From NCBI GenBank assembly GCA_913777945.1, contig CAJYTY010000062.1:32340-96339 (forward strand): DNA of 64,000 nt, in the 5' to 3' direction. Below the pieces are notes generated by a model. That model ran no database searches. It had not been told where the DNA came from and was given only the letters and a program-made list of their open reading frames with translations. Below are positions 7,642-17,199 of this stretch, piece after piece. The position numbers and the translations under genes are program-made. The stretch is from an uncultured Acinetobacter sp. (lineage in GTDB: Bacteria > Pseudomonadota > Gammaproteobacteria > Pseudomonadales > Moraxellaceae). Numbering within the stretch: position 1 is the stretch's first letter; each line of letters opens with the position of its first letter.

Positions 7642-9120
7642 CTAGCCTCGATAAGATAAGGCTTCTGTTAAATGGGTTGTTAAAATGATATCGCTTTCGG
7701 CCAAGTCGGCTATGGTTCGTGCAACACGAAGTACACGGTGATAGGCGCGTGCTGAGAGATTAAGTCGCTGTTGAGCCATTTCGATGATTTTGGCTGAATT
7801 TTCATCTAATTGAGCATATTGTTCTAGCAAATTTGGAGAAAGTGCCTGATTCAAACATTGCTGTCTTAACATTTGTTTATCATAAGCTTTCATCACGCGT
7901 TGCCGTACAATTGTAGAACTTTCTGTCGGACTTTGATCTTGTAGTTCTTTGGTCTGCAAAGGTGGCACATCAATATGTAAATCAATACGATCTAATAATG
8001 GACCTGAGATACGATTTTGATAGCGTTGAATATTTTCTACTGAGCACTGGCAGCGGCTATCTTGATTAAATGCGTAGCCACAAGGACATGGATTCATTGC
8101 TGCAATAAATTGAAAATTCGCTGGAAATGTCATTTGTCTTGCCGCACGAGAGATGACGATCTCTTTCGATTCTAGAGGTTGTCGGAGAACTTCCAAAACT
8201 TTGCGGTCAAATTCAGGTAATTCGTCTAAAAATAATACGCCCAAATGTGCAAGCGTAATTTCACCTGGTTTAGGTTGTGAACCGCCTCCAACTAATGCAA
8301 TCGCTGACGCAGTATGGTGTGGTGCACGGAAGGGTCGTTGACCAAAAGTATGCTGAGCATTTGCAACTGAATAAATACTTGCGACTTCTAAATTTTCTTG
8401 GGCATTGAGTGGTGGCAAAATAGAAGGTAACCGAGAAGCCAGTAATGTTTTACCTGTACCAGGTGGACCTTTGAAAAGTAAAGAATGTCCACCCGCTGCT
8501 GCTATTTCTAGTGCACGACGAGGACGTAATTGACCTTTGACATCTGCAAGATCAAATTGATACTGAGTAGTGGTTAAATTTTCATGTTTGGGCGACGCTG
8601 ATAAATAAGAAGTGCCCAAAAAGTGTGCGCATACGTCTTGCAGATGCTTGGAAGCATAAACTTCAAACTGTGGGAGTTGATTGGCTTCTTCTAGATTATT
8701 AGTAGGAACCAATAAGCGGTGTTGGGCTTGTTGGCAAGCCATCGCAATTGGCAATATTCCCGAAACAGGGCGTAAATGTCCATCTAATGCAAGTTCACCA
8801 ATAAATTCAAACCCTTCAGTACAATTTTCAGGAAGTTGACCTGAAGCAATCAAAATTCCTAGTGCGATCGGTAAATCTAGGCGGGAGCCATCTTTGGGAA
8901 GATCTGCAGGTGCTAAGTTAATTGTTAAACGTTTGGTTGGAAACAAGAAACCACTATTAATAATTGCTGATCTAACTCGATCTTTACTTTCCCTTACAGC
9001 GGCTTCTGCTAAACCTACAATGGTTAAGGAGGGGAGTCCTGAACTGATATGAACTTCAACTTCGATTTGAGGGGCATGTAAACCCAATAAACCCCTCGTG
9101 TAAATTTTTGCGAAAGACAT
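7642..9120 (-). CDS. comM: ComM / YifB Mg-chelatase-like AAA+ ATPase
   Basis: ComM is a hexameric helicase that promotes branch migration when incoming DNA is integrated during natural transformation. The 492-residue protein has full length: an N-terminal ChlI/Lon-like domain (residues ~20-140), Walker A GPPGTGKT (~219-226), Walker B LFLDELPEF, and the Cys-rich MNPCPCG segment. It is uninterrupted here; in A. baumannii this gene is the well-known insertion point of AbaR resistance islands. The gene lies 68 bases after ubiK on the same strand. Confidence 0.93.
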   Translation of the reverse strand: MSFAKIYTRGLLGLHAPQIEVEVHISSGLPSLTIVGLAEAAVRESKDRVRSAIINSGFLFPTKRLTINLAPADLPKDGSRLDLPIALGILIASGQLPENCTEGFEFIGELALDGHLRPVSGILPIAMACQQAQHRLLVPTNNLEEANQLPQFEVYASKHLQDVCAHFLGTSYLSASPKHENLTTTQYQFDLADVKGQLRPRRALEIAAAGGHSLLFKGPPGTGKTLLASRLPSILPPLNAQENLEVASIYSVANAQHTFGQRPFRAPHHTASAIALVGGGSQPKPGEITLAHLGVLFLDELPEFDRKVLEVLRQPLESKEIVISRAARQMTFPANFQFIAAMNPCPCGYAFNQDSRCQCSVENIQRYQNRISGPLLDRIDLHIDVPPLQTKELQDQSPTESSTIVRQRVMKAYDKQMLRQQCLNQALSPNLLEQYAQLDENSAKIIEMAQQRLNLSARAYHRVLRVARTIADLAESDIILTTHLTEALSYRG

Positions 9121-9188
9121 TTTATTATTGTTCCATCATGGTGCTTTATTTTTAATCATTTTTATTGGTTGTTGCGCTAAACTAGTGC

Positions 9189-9416
9189 TTATTTTTGCTT
9201 CTGCACCATTTCTTCTAATGCATTCATTTGCTGTTGCAGTGCAGCGAGGCGTTGGTTTGCCAAATTTAGCGCTATTTTCTGGCGTTCCAGCTCTTGTTTA
9301 GAGACTAAATCTAATTTTTCGACACTTTCATTGAGCAAAGCACGTAAATTTTTTTCTAAATCTTTTTTAGGTTGATCAACTTGTTCAAGAATGGCTTGTA
9401 AAAGAGTTTCAATCAT
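9189..9416 (-). CDS. ubiK: Ubiquinone biosynthesis accessory factor UbiK (BMFP family)
   Basis: The 75-residue protein is almost wholly helical and ends in a trimeric-type coiled coil (residues ~42-75, heptads in LANQRLAALQQQMNALEEMV). Family members (formerly YqiC) help aerobic coenzyme Q synthesis with UbiJ and have membrane-fusogenic activity in vitro. The order comM-ubiK next to glnK-amtB is also seen in Pseudomonas, which supports the call. Confidence 0.85.
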   Translation of the reverse strand: MIETLLQAILEQVDQPKKDLEKNLRALLNESVEKLDLVSKQELERQKIALNLANQRLAALQQQMNALEEMVQKQK

Positions 9417-9604
9417 GAAGCGCTCAATAGGTTATATGTATTTGTAGGCAAGTGTACCATTGCTTGTAGTAATCCCATAGCCCTGTTCAATGTATTGATG
9501 CCACCGGTATCTAAATTCAGTTAAACAGAGGCAAATGAAACTTATTTTCGATTGAATATCTACATCTTGACGCCCAAATAGGTTATAAAGAAAGCTCTTG
9601 CTGA

Positions 9605-10030
<426 letters not shown>

Positions 10031-10097
10031 ATTGGCACAAAGTTTGCTGAGTTAGAATTAAGAGAAATAGCTCACAAAATAAGGTTGGGGGACACGA

Positions 10098-11510
10098 ATG
10101 AAAAAAATGCTTATGGCGCTCAGTCTATCTGGCGCACTCTTAGGTGGTTCAGCGATGGTTTGGGCAGAAGATGCTGCATCAACACCGGTTGCTGAACAAA
10201 CTGTAGCAGCGTCTGATACGGCGGCTGCATCAACTGTCACTGTAGCAGCAGAAGCTCCTGCTCCTGTAGAAGCTGCTCCAGCTCCTGCACCAGTTGCAAA
10301 AGTTGATACAGGCGATACAGCTTGGATTCTCGTTTCAACAGCACTGGTTCTGTTGATGACTATTCCTGGTTTGGCTCTATTCTATGGTGGTATGGTTCGT
10401 AAGAAAAACGTACTCAGCACCATGATGTTTAGCCTTTCTGCGGCAATTCTAGTCAGCTTAATTTGGGTTATCGTTGGTTATTCGCTTGCATTCTCTGGTT
10501 CAGGTGCCTATGTAGGTGACTTTGCCAAATCAATGCTAAATGGCGTGGCATTTGATGCCTTAAGTGGAACTATTCCAGAAAGCTTGTTTGTTATTTTCCA
10601 AATGACATTTGCCATCATCACTGTTGCAATTATTAGTGGTTCGATTGCTGATCGTATGAAATATTCAGCATTCATGGCGTTTATTGCAGTTTGGGTAATC
10701 TTGGTTTATGCACCAATTACTCACTGGGTTTGGGCCGCTGATGGTTGGTTATTCAAAGCTGGTGCTTTAGATTTTGCAGGCGGTACAGTTGTACATATCA
10801 ACGCAGGTGTAGCTGGTTTAGTGGCTGCGTATATGTTGGGTAAACGTGCTGGTCTAGGTCGTGAATCAATGGCACCGCACAACCTTACTCTCACTGTGAT
10901 TGGCGCAAGCTTAATTTGGGTAGGTTGGTTTGGCTTTAACGGTGGTAGTGCTTTAGGTGCTGGCGCTCGTGCAAGTATGGCAATTCTTGTAACTCAAGTT
11001 GCTGCTGCCGCTGCTGCATTCTCTTGGTTGATTGTTGAACGTCTAGTTCGTGGTAAGGCTTCAGTACTTGGTGGTGCATCAGGTGCGGTTGCTGGTTTGG
11101 TTGTAATCACTCCTGCTGCTGGTTTCGTCGGTGTGGGTGGTGCATTAATCATGGGCTTAATTGGTGGTGTAGTGTGCTTCTGGGGTATTACAGCACTTAA
11201 ACGTCTCCTTAAAGCAGATGATGCATTGGATGCTTTCGGTCTACACGCAGTTGGTGGTATCGTTGGTGCGATTCTTACTGGTGTGTTCTACAGTGATGAA
11301 ATCATTAAAGCTGCTAACGTTGCACTTGCTCCAACATTTGCAGGTCAATTATGGGTGCAAGTTGAAGGTGTACTCGCAACGATGGTATATAGCGCAGTAG
11401 TGACTTTCATTATCCTTAAAGTGATTGATCTTGTGATTGGTATCCGCGTAAGTGCTGATGATGAGCGCATGGGTCTTGACCTTAGCCAACATGGTGAACG
11501 TATCGAATAA
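10098..11510 (+). CDS. amtB: Ammonium transporter AmtB
   Basis: The 470-residue protein has a signal peptide (residues 1-23, cut after VWA), an unusual Ala/Pro/Val-rich periplasmic stretch (~24-70), then eleven transmembrane segments of the Amt/Rh family. Signature parts include FYGGMVRKKNVLS, DFAGGTVVHINAG and GLHAVGGIVGAILTG, containing the twin pore histidines. It takes up ammonium across the inner membrane under nitrogen limitation and is regulated by GlnK, its operon partner. A strong terminator follows. Confidence 0.95.
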   Translation: MKKMLMALSLSGALLGGSAMVWAEDAASTPVAEQTVAASDTAAASTVTVAAEAPAPVEAAPAPAPVAKVDTGDTAWILVSTALVLLMTIPGLALFYGGMVRKKNVLSTMMFSLSAAILVSLIWVIVGYSLAFSGSGAYVGDFAKSMLNGVAFDALSGTIPESLFVIFQMTFAIITVAIISGSIADRMKYSAFMAFIAVWVILVYAPITHWVWAADGWLFKAGALDFAGGTVVHINAGVAGLVAAYMLGKRAGLGRESMAPHNLTLTVIGASLIWVGWFGFNGGSALGAGARASMAILVTQVAAAAAAFSWLIVERLVRGKASVLGGASGAVAGLVVITPAAGFVGVGGALIMGLIGGVVCFWGITALKRLLKADDALDAFGLHAVGGIVGAILTGVFYSDEIIKAANVALAPTFAGQLWVQVEGVLATMVYSAVVTFIILKVIDLVIGIRVSADDERMGLDLSQHGERIE

Positions 11511-11531
11511 TTCATTATTCTTTGAAGTTTA

Positions 11532-11557
11532 AAAAACAGCCGAATAAGGCTGTTTTT
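11532..11557 (+). terminator. Intrinsic terminator of glnK-amtB
   Basis: AAAAACAGCC and GGCTGTTTTT form a 10-bp stem around GAATAA, with further T residues following. Confidence 0.85.
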
Positions 11558-11636
11558 TTATGCTTTTCGTGTGTTAGTTCAGCAATTGCAGAAACTTTGC
11601 TACACTTAAGCAAAGTGAGTAAATAATCGCACAATT

Positions 11637-12101
11637 ATGCATTGTCCATTTTGTAACGCTGCTGATAGTAAAGTCATCGACTCTCGCCTTGCGGCTGAGG
11701 GTTGTCAAATCCGTCGTCGTCGAGAATGCACGATTTGTGGTGAGCGGTTTACCACCTTTGAAAGTTATGAAATGGTGATGCCGCGAGTCATTAAATCTGA
11801 TTCAAAAAGTGAACCATTTGATGAAGCAAAATTGCGCCGCTCATTGATGCATGCTTTACAGAAACGCCCAGTAACCCAAGAGCAAATTGAAACGGTTTTA
11901 AGTGATATACAATCACAAATTCGACGTTTAGGTGAGCGAGATGTAAAGTCTAGAACAATTGGTGAGATTGTGATGCAGGCTTTATTTGCACTTGATCATG
12001 TAGCCTATGTTCGTTTTGCCTCTGTTTATCAAGATTTCCAAGATGTTGAAGCATTTCGTCGTCAGATTGAACAAATGCAACAACGTGAAAATGAAGCATA
12101 A
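11637..12101 (+). CDS. nrdR: Transcriptional repressor NrdR
   Basis: NrdR represses ribonucleotide reductase genes when dATP/ATP signal plenty. The 154-residue protein has the N-terminal zinc ribbon (CPFC at residues 3-6 and CTICGERF at ~31-38), followed by the ATP-cone domain (residues ~49-139). Length and the invariant start MHCPFC fit the family. It opens a run with ribD 12 bases downstream, the order seen in many proteobacteria. Confidence 0.96.
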   Translation: MHCPFCNAADSKVIDSRLAAEGCQIRRRRECTICGERFTTFESYEMVMPRVIKSDSKSEPFDEAKLRRSLMHALQKRPVTQEQIETVLSDIQSQIRRLGERDVKSRTIGEIVMQALFALDHVAYVRFASVYQDFQDVEAFRRQIEQMQQRENEA

Positions 12102-12113
12102 GTTAGAGAAATC

Positions 12114-13214
12114 ATGTCTGAGTTCACGCAAAATCATTTATCCCAAGATCAATATTGGATGCAGCAAGCAATTGAGTTGGCTCGATTAGGGCAATATTCA
12201 ACCAAGCCGAATCCTAATGTGGGTTGCGTTATTGTCAAAGATGGGCAGCTGATTGGAGAGGGCTATCACCCCAAAGCGGGTCAACCTCATGCAGAAGTTT
12301 TTGCACTTCGCCAAGCGGGCGAACATGCTAAAGGTGCGACAGCTTACGTGACTTTGGAACCATGTGCACATTATGGTAGAACGCCGCCTTGTGCAGAAGC
12401 ATTGGTTAAAGCTCAGGTGCAGAAAGTCGTGGTCGCTTGTTCTGACCCCAACCCATTAGTCGCGGGAAAAGGCGTTCAAATTTTACAAGCAGCGGGTATT
12501 GAAGTTGAAACAGGAATTTGTGTAGAAACTGCGAAAACGCTCAATTTGGGCTTTTTAAAAGCGATGTCTACGGGTTCGCCGTATGTGCGTTTGAAAATTG
12601 CATCAAGTTTAGATGGACGTACTGCAATGGCTTCAGGAGAATCAAAATGGATTACTGGAGCAATCGCTAGACAAGATGTACAACATTGGCGTGCAATTTC
12701 GGGTGCTGTGATTACTGGTATTCAAACCGTTTTAGCGGATGATTGTGAGCTGAATGTACGTGAATTGGAGGGAGTTGATCTTACTTCGGTGGTTCAACCT
12801 AAGCGAGTTGTACTCGACCGACAAGGACAGTTACCACTTTCAGCTAAGATTTTGAAAAATCCTGAAACAGTGATGGTGATGACACCATTTCGTCAAGAAC
12901 TTGCTGATTTAGGCGTGATACAATTAGCGCCGCAACCCTTAAGTCAATTATTGCAAACTTTAACTCAACAGTATCAAATTTATGATGTGTTGGTTGAGGC
13001 AGGCGCAACTTTATCAACGGCTTTTTTACAGCAAGGTTTAGTTGATGAAATGATCAGTTATGTTGCACCGACTTTACTTGGTCAATCTGCCCGTGCAATG
13101 TTCAATGCTGAATTTAGTACAATGGCAGAACAATTGCGTTTTGATTTAGTCGATGTAACCCAACTTGGGCAAGATATTCGCCTAAGATTGCTCCCTATCC
13201 AAGAGATGATATGA
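12114..13214 (+). CDS. ribD: Bifunctional riboflavin deaminase/reductase RibD
   Basis: RibD performs the second and third steps of riboflavin synthesis, deaminating and then reducing the pyrimidine intermediate. The N-terminal deaminase (residues ~10-150) carries the zinc motif HAEVFAL and PCAHYGRTPPCAEA; the C-terminal NADPH reductase (~155-365) follows with SLDGRTAMASGESKWITG. Its 366 residues match the family. Its stop codon overlaps the adenine methylase start by four bases (ATGA), so they are translationally coupled. Confidence 0.95.
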   Translation: MSEFTQNHLSQDQYWMQQAIELARLGQYSTKPNPNVGCVIVKDGQLIGEGYHPKAGQPHAEVFALRQAGEHAKGATAYVTLEPCAHYGRTPPCAEALVKAQVQKVVVACSDPNPLVAGKGVQILQAAGIEVETGICVETAKTLNLGFLKAMSTGSPYVRLKIASSLDGRTAMASGESKWITGAIARQDVQHWRAISGAVITGIQTVLADDCELNVRELEGVDLTSVVQPKRVVLDRQGQLPLSAKILKNPETVMVMTPFRQELADLGVIQLAPQPLSQLLQTLTQQYQIYDVLVEAGATLSTAFLQQGLVDEMISYVAPTLLGQSARAMFNAEFSTMAEQLRFDLVDVTQLGQDIRLRLLPIQEMI

Positions 13215-14503
13215 ATCCAGAACCATCGGTTTATCACAAGCGTCGTCATGCAGCACGTACGACTGACGAATATCTTTTTCATCAGTTGGTACCTTATTTA
13301 GGCAATAAGCGTCGACTGCTTCATCTCATTTTGGAAGCACTTGAGATTACAGGCACACTGAATAGTAAGAAAAAGAATCCACCGATTTTTGCTGATTTCT
13401 TTGCGGGGAGTGGCGTGGTCTCACGTTTAGCACGTCAAAACGGCTATCGTGTCATTGCAAATGACTGGGAACCGTATAGCCATGCGTTGAACAATGCGAT
13501 TTTAGCTTGTGTTGATGCACCCGCATTTAAAGAATTAGGTGGCTATCAAAAAGCGATCGACTATTTGAATCGATTGCCAGAAGTCAAAGGCTGGGTGACA
13601 CATAATCTTTGTCCACGTAATGACGATGTGTATGATCCTGCTCGTGACCGTTTGTTTTTCAAACGCCGTAATGGGATGCGTATTGATGCAATTCGTCAAC
13701 AGATCGCAACTTGGCAAGCGCAAGGTGCAATCAATGATGTAGAAATGAGTGCTCTATTGGCACCACTTTTATATTCGGCAAGTTTTGTTAGTAATACCAG
13801 TGGTGTATTTAAGAGCTTTCATCAGGGTTGGGGCGGTAGAACTCAAACGGCTCTAGAACGAATCGAGTCATTAATATGGCTTACACCGAGCCGTTTCTGT
13901 GAGATTGGTGATCCCAAACGACCTGCGGCTGAAATGTGGTGTGTCGATGCACAACATTTAGCTAACCAAATGAGTGGTTTCGAAGTCGATGTTGCCTATC
14001 TTGATCCACCTTATAATCAGCATGCCTACAGCAGTAACTACCATGTTTTAAATGCTCTGACTTTATGGGATCAAGTGGATTTACCATCACCTGATACCAA
14101 AGGCTTTAAGAGTGGAATTGATCGAGCATGGCGTAAAGAGCGCCCAAGTCCTTATAACTCTTCTAAGTATGCGAAAGAAGCTTATGAAAAGTTATTGGAA
14201 ACAATTAATGCTCGCTATATTTTGACTAGTTATTCGACTGATGGGAATATTGAGCCTAAAGATTTGCTTACTGCTAATTTAAAGCGCGGTAAAGTGACTT
14301 TGTTAACTCAAGATGTACCGCGTTATCGAGTGAGTAAACAGCGTCAATCAGAACGTGCACGTGTTCTTGAGTTTATTGTGATTACGGATACCCATGCGAA
14401 GTCTGGCCCTCCATTACGACAACTTTTAGGGCAGTTATATCATTTTGCTGAATTGGGTGGTGTTGATACGACAGGCAATAGTACTCAGCTTGCACTTTGG
14501 TAA
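13211..14503 (+). CDS. Orphan D12-class DNA adenine-N6 methyltransferase
   Basis: The 430-residue protein has the D12-class order: an N-terminal LVPYLGNKRRLL motif (residues ~26-37) in the S-adenosylmethionine pocket, FADFFAGSGVVS (motif I, ~60-71), and the catalytic DPPYN (~261-265). No restriction endonuclease is nearby, so it is probably a solitary regulator or housekeeping methylase. Position and type match AamA of A. baumannii, which I recall as methylating the adenine of GAATTC; I cannot confirm the target here. It is coupled to ribD by a 4-base overlap and ends at a terminator. Confidence 0.85.
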   Translation: MNPEPSVYHKRRHAARTTDEYLFHQLVPYLGNKRRLLHLILEALEITGTLNSKKKNPPIFADFFAGSGVVSRLARQNGYRVIANDWEPYSHALNNAILACVDAPAFKELGGYQKAIDYLNRLPEVKGWVTHNLCPRNDDVYDPARDRLFFKRRNGMRIDAIRQQIATWQAQGAINDVEMSALLAPLLYSASFVSNTSGVFKSFHQGWGGRTQTALERIESLIWLTPSRFCEIGDPKRPAAEMWCVDAQHLANQMSGFEVDVAYLDPPYNQHAYSSNYHVLNALTLWDQVDLPSPDTKGFKSGIDRAWRKERPSPYNSSKYAKEAYEKLLETINARYILTSYSTDGNIEPKDLLTANLKRGKVTLLTQDVPRYRVSKQRQSERARVLEFIVITDTHAKSGPPLRQLLGQLYHFAELGGVDTTGNSTQLALW

Positions 14504-14510
14504 ATTCAAG

Positions 14511-14541
14511 TAGACACCATTTTTGGATAATGTGGTGTCTA
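14511..14541 (+). terminator. Intrinsic terminator after adenine methylase
   Basis: TAGACACCA and TGGTGTCTA form a 9-bp stem around a 13-base loop, followed by a T-rich tract. Confidence 0.7.
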
Positions 14542-14844
14542 TTTTCTATTTTTTTCACTTTCTTGCTAATACATATAATTTTATAAAATAAATGATTGTT
14601 TTTACATGAATTGTCATTGAATTTAACTAAGTCTTTCTAAATAACTATTTACCTTTAAATTAATTAAAAACAATTGCTTATCTATTCTTGTTGCGTGGTT
14701 TAATCTTTTTTATTTACAAAAAATATTTTACTATTTGGTTGAAAAACTACCAGAAGAATATTGATCATTTTCGAAAATGAATATATTTTGCCGAGCTTTA
14801 TTTCAGGTCATGCCTATACGCAGCACTGACCAAGAGAGGTTGTG
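14542..14844. other. AT-rich intergenic region before aquaglyceroporin
   Basis: About 300 AT-rich bases without any coding sequence that I can support. The only structured element noticed is the 16-bp palindrome listed separately. Confidence 0.5.
14765..14780. promoter_or_regulatory. 16-bp perfect palindrome upstream of glpF (operator candidate)
   Basis: TCATTTTCGAAAATGA is a perfect palindrome about 65 bases before the aquaglyceroporin start. It has no loop and no T-run and therefore resembles a repressor site. The regulator is unknown. Confidence 0.4.
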
Positions 14845-15684
14845 ATGAGTCGCTCGGAACCCAGCTTGTTGGGGCAATGTATAGCTGAATTTTTTGCTAC
14901 CGCAGTTTTTTTATCTTTTGGTATTGGTGTCGTGGCTGCGCTTAAACTTGCAGGCGCAAGTCTAGGGCTATGGGAAATCAGCCTAGTATGGGGCTTGGCT
15001 GTAGCATTGGCTGTTTATCTATCTGCAGGTATTTCTGGAGCTCATCTCAATCCTGCCGTTACGATCGCATTAGCGCTGTTTGCTGGTTTTGATAAACGTA
15101 AAGTTCCTTTCTATATTATTTCTCAAGTTTCTGGTGCTGCTTTAGGCGCACTATTGGTCTATGGTTTGTATAGCAATCTATTTATGGATTATGAGCAAAC
15201 ACACCATATGGTACGGGGGAGTGTAGAGAGTTTGGAGTTGGCTGGAATTTTCTCAACCTATCCACATCATTTATTGTCTATTGGACAGGCGTTTATGGTG
15301 GAAATGTTTATCACTATGTTATTACTTTGGCTCATCATGGCGATTGGGGATGATCATAATGGTTTGCCACGTGGTGCTTTAGCACCAATTTTGGTTGGTT
15401 TATTAGTTGCTGTCATTGGAGCTTCTTTTGGTCCATTAACAGGCTTTGCTATGAATCCTGCACGCGATTTTGGTCCAAAAATTGTGGCCTATTTTTCAGG
15501 CTGGGGTTCAATTGCTTTCACTGGCGGTCGTGATATTCCTTATTTTATTGTGCCTATCTTTGCACCGATTGTTGGTGCTTGCTTAGGTGTATTAGGCTAT
15601 AAATTATTTTTTAGCCATTTCTTGTTAAATAATATGGTTGAGCTTAAACAGACAGCCAATAAACGTATCTCTGAAATGCAGTAA
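14845..15684 (+). CDS. glpF: Aquaglyceroporin (MIP family, GlpF type)
   Basis: This MIP channel of 279 residues has six transmembrane segments and the two half-helix motifs GAHLNPAVT (~65-73) and GFAMNPARDFGPK (~203-215). The Asp after NPAR is the mark of glycerol-conducting members rather than pure water channels. The ATG at 14845 is preceded by a GAGAGG ribosome site; a GTG one codon upstream is less likely. No glycerol kinase or glpD is adjacent, which leaves the physiological substrate open. Confidence 0.88.
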   Translation: MSRSEPSLLGQCIAEFFATAVFLSFGIGVVAALKLAGASLGLWEISLVWGLAVALAVYLSAGISGAHLNPAVTIALALFAGFDKRKVPFYIISQVSGAALGALLVYGLYSNLFMDYEQTHHMVRGSVESLELAGIFSTYPHHLLSIGQAFMVEMFITMLLLWLIMAIGDDHNGLPRGALAPILVGLLVAVIGASFGPLTGFAMNPARDFGPKIVAYFSGWGSIAFTGGRDIPYFIVPIFAPIVGACLGVLGYKLFFSHFLLNNMVELKQTANKRISEMQ

Positions 15685-15702
15685 TTTAAGATTGAAAATA
15701 AT

Positions 15703-15728
15703 AAAAGGTGATCAATGGATCGCCTTTT
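15703..15728 (+). terminator. Intrinsic terminator of glpF
   Basis: AAAAGGTGATC and GATCGCCTTTT pair with one wobble around AATG, followed by more T residues. Confidence 0.8.
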
Positions 15729-15834
15729 TTATTGCAGGTATTTGAACTTGGAGTCCCTTGTTATCTCTAGGGCTTTGCTTTAAGGTATTCGATTCACTAT
15801 GGCATATATTGCATCAGATTAGGTTAGAACTCCC

Positions 15835-16494
15835 ATGTTTACAGGCATTATTGAAAGTTTAGGTAAGGTTGAGAGCTTACAAAGTGTAGGCGGTGATGTA
15901 CGTCTACGTATTCAAACTGATTTGGATATGTCTGATGTGCATTTAGGTGATTCAATTGCGACTAATGGAATTTGTCTCACAGTGATCGAGTGGGGAAGCA
16001 ATTGGTATGCTGCAGATGTGTCTCGTGAAAGCTTAAATCGAACGACTTTAGGTCAATGGAAAGTGGGTCAATCCGTCAATGTCGAAAAAGCAATGTTGCC
16101 AACAACTCGTTTTGGTGGACATATTGTGAGTGGGCATGTCGATGGTCTTGGAGAAATCACAGTCGTTCGACAAGACGCACGTTCATTATATTTTGAAGTA
16201 ACAGCACCTGTTGAATTGGCAAAATATTTAGCTGAAAAAGGTTCTGTAACTGTCGATGGGATTAGTCTGACCATTAACCATCTACGTGGCAATATTCTGA
16301 GTTTGAATCTCATCCCTCATACTGCTGAGCGTACCAATATTGGCACATGGCAAGTTGGTACAAAAGTTAATTTAGAGGTTGATGTGCTGGCACGTTATAT
16401 CGAGCGCTTATTGTTGGGTGATAGAGCAGCGGAACAGAAAACTGAGTCGAACATCAGTATGGCATTTTTGGCTGAAAACGGTTTCTTAAAATAA
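15835..16494 (+). CDS. ribE: Riboflavin synthase alpha subunit
   Basis: This enzyme dismutates two lumazine molecules to riboflavin, the last step of the pathway. The 219-residue protein shows the family start MFTGIIESLG and two tandem lumazine-binding barrels (residues ~1-95 and ~97-200), each with its GDS/SVTVDGISLT type motif. It is separated from ribD by the methylase and glpF. The 100 bases upstream lack the conserved FMN riboswitch core. Also named ribC in some genomes. Confidence 0.96.
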   Translation: MFTGIIESLGKVESLQSVGGDVRLRIQTDLDMSDVHLGDSIATNGICLTVIEWGSNWYAADVSRESLNRTTLGQWKVGQSVNVEKAMLPTTRFGGHIVSGHVDGLGEITVVRQDARSLYFEVTAPVELAKYLAEKGSVTVDGISLTINHLRGNILSLNLIPHTAERTNIGTWQVGTKVNLEVDVLARYIERLLLGDRAAEQKTESNISMAFLAENGFLK

Positions 16495-16506
16495 AAAATG
16501 AAACAT

Positions 16507-16536
16507 AAAAAAGCCCAGTTTAAACTGGGCTTTTTT
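16507..16536. terminator. Bidirectional intrinsic terminator
   Basis: A perfect GCCCAGTTTAAACTGGGC palindrome is flanked by six A and six T. It separates ribE from the convergent coiled-coil gene. Confidence 0.9.
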
Positions 16537-16537
16537 A

Positions 16538-17164
16538 TTATTTTTCATCTGAGAACTTACTATTTTTCAGAATGTAATCAATTTCATCTTGAGCAAGTGC
16601 ATGTAGTTTTGCTCGGAATACAGTTACAGCTTGTTCTATTAAGTTTTCTGCTTCTAGTTCTAAGCGAACACGCACACTTTCGAGTTCAGATAATATTTGT
16701 TGGTCATCAATTCGAACACGTTGAGCCTGCGCATAATCAATACTTGGTTGTTCAGGATTTGGTTGATAACGTTCAGTGTGTTGTGCAATTTCTTGATCAA
16801 TGTGTTGTCGAAGGGCAACAAGATTTTCCGTTTGTTGTTCGAACTGATTTAACTCATCTGCTTGCAGTTGTGCGGCATAAGCAGCTTGGGCAGCACGTTT
16901 TTCTGCTAAAGCTTTTTCCAAAGCCAATTGTTTACGAACGCGTGCTTGTTCAATTAACTCGGCTTTTAAATGTGCATAAGCTTGATCAATTCGTTGTTGA
17001 GAGCGTAGCTGAGCTTTTTCTTCGAGTTGTATCCATGTTTGGATTTGTGTTTGTGGTAACAGTAGATCACAGATACGAGCTAAATCTTCCTGATAGGTCT
17101 GACGTACAGTTTCAGGCGTATTTAACCAACGTTTTTTAAAATCTTGACCTACATTTAATGCCAC
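16538..17164 (-). CDS. Hypothetical coiled-coil protein
   Basis: I do not recognise this 208-residue protein. It is rich in Gln, Glu, Ala and Leu and predicted to be almost all helical, with long coiled-coil stretches (residues ~55-135 and ~150-195). There is no signal peptide or membrane segment. It lies 35 bases downstream of holC on the same strand and may share its transcript. A nearly equal-length reading on the other strand is a mirror artefact of its Gln/Glu codons. Confidence 0.65.
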   Translation of the reverse strand: MALNVGQDFKKRWLNTPETVRQTYQEDLARICDLLLPQTQIQTWIQLEEKAQLRSQQRIDQAYAHLKAELIEQARVRKQLALEKALAEKRAAQAAYAAQLQADELNQFEQQTENLVALRQHIDQEIAQHTERYQPNPEQPSIDYAQAQRVRIDDQQILSELESVRVRLELEAENLIEQAVTVFRAKLHALAQDEIDYILKNSKFSDEK

Positions 17165-17199
17165 ACGACACTCCTTATACGATGCTATGATTTACAGAC

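Noticed and set aside
15729..15834. FMN riboswitch before ribE
   Set aside because: The conserved RFN core segments are absent in the 100-base leader.
16498..17139. Long plus-strand reading of 213 residues downstream of ribE
   Set aside because: It lies exactly opposite the coiled-coil gene, starts inside the ribE terminator and is rich in Leu/Val/Gln runs typical of the mirror of Gln/Glu codons.
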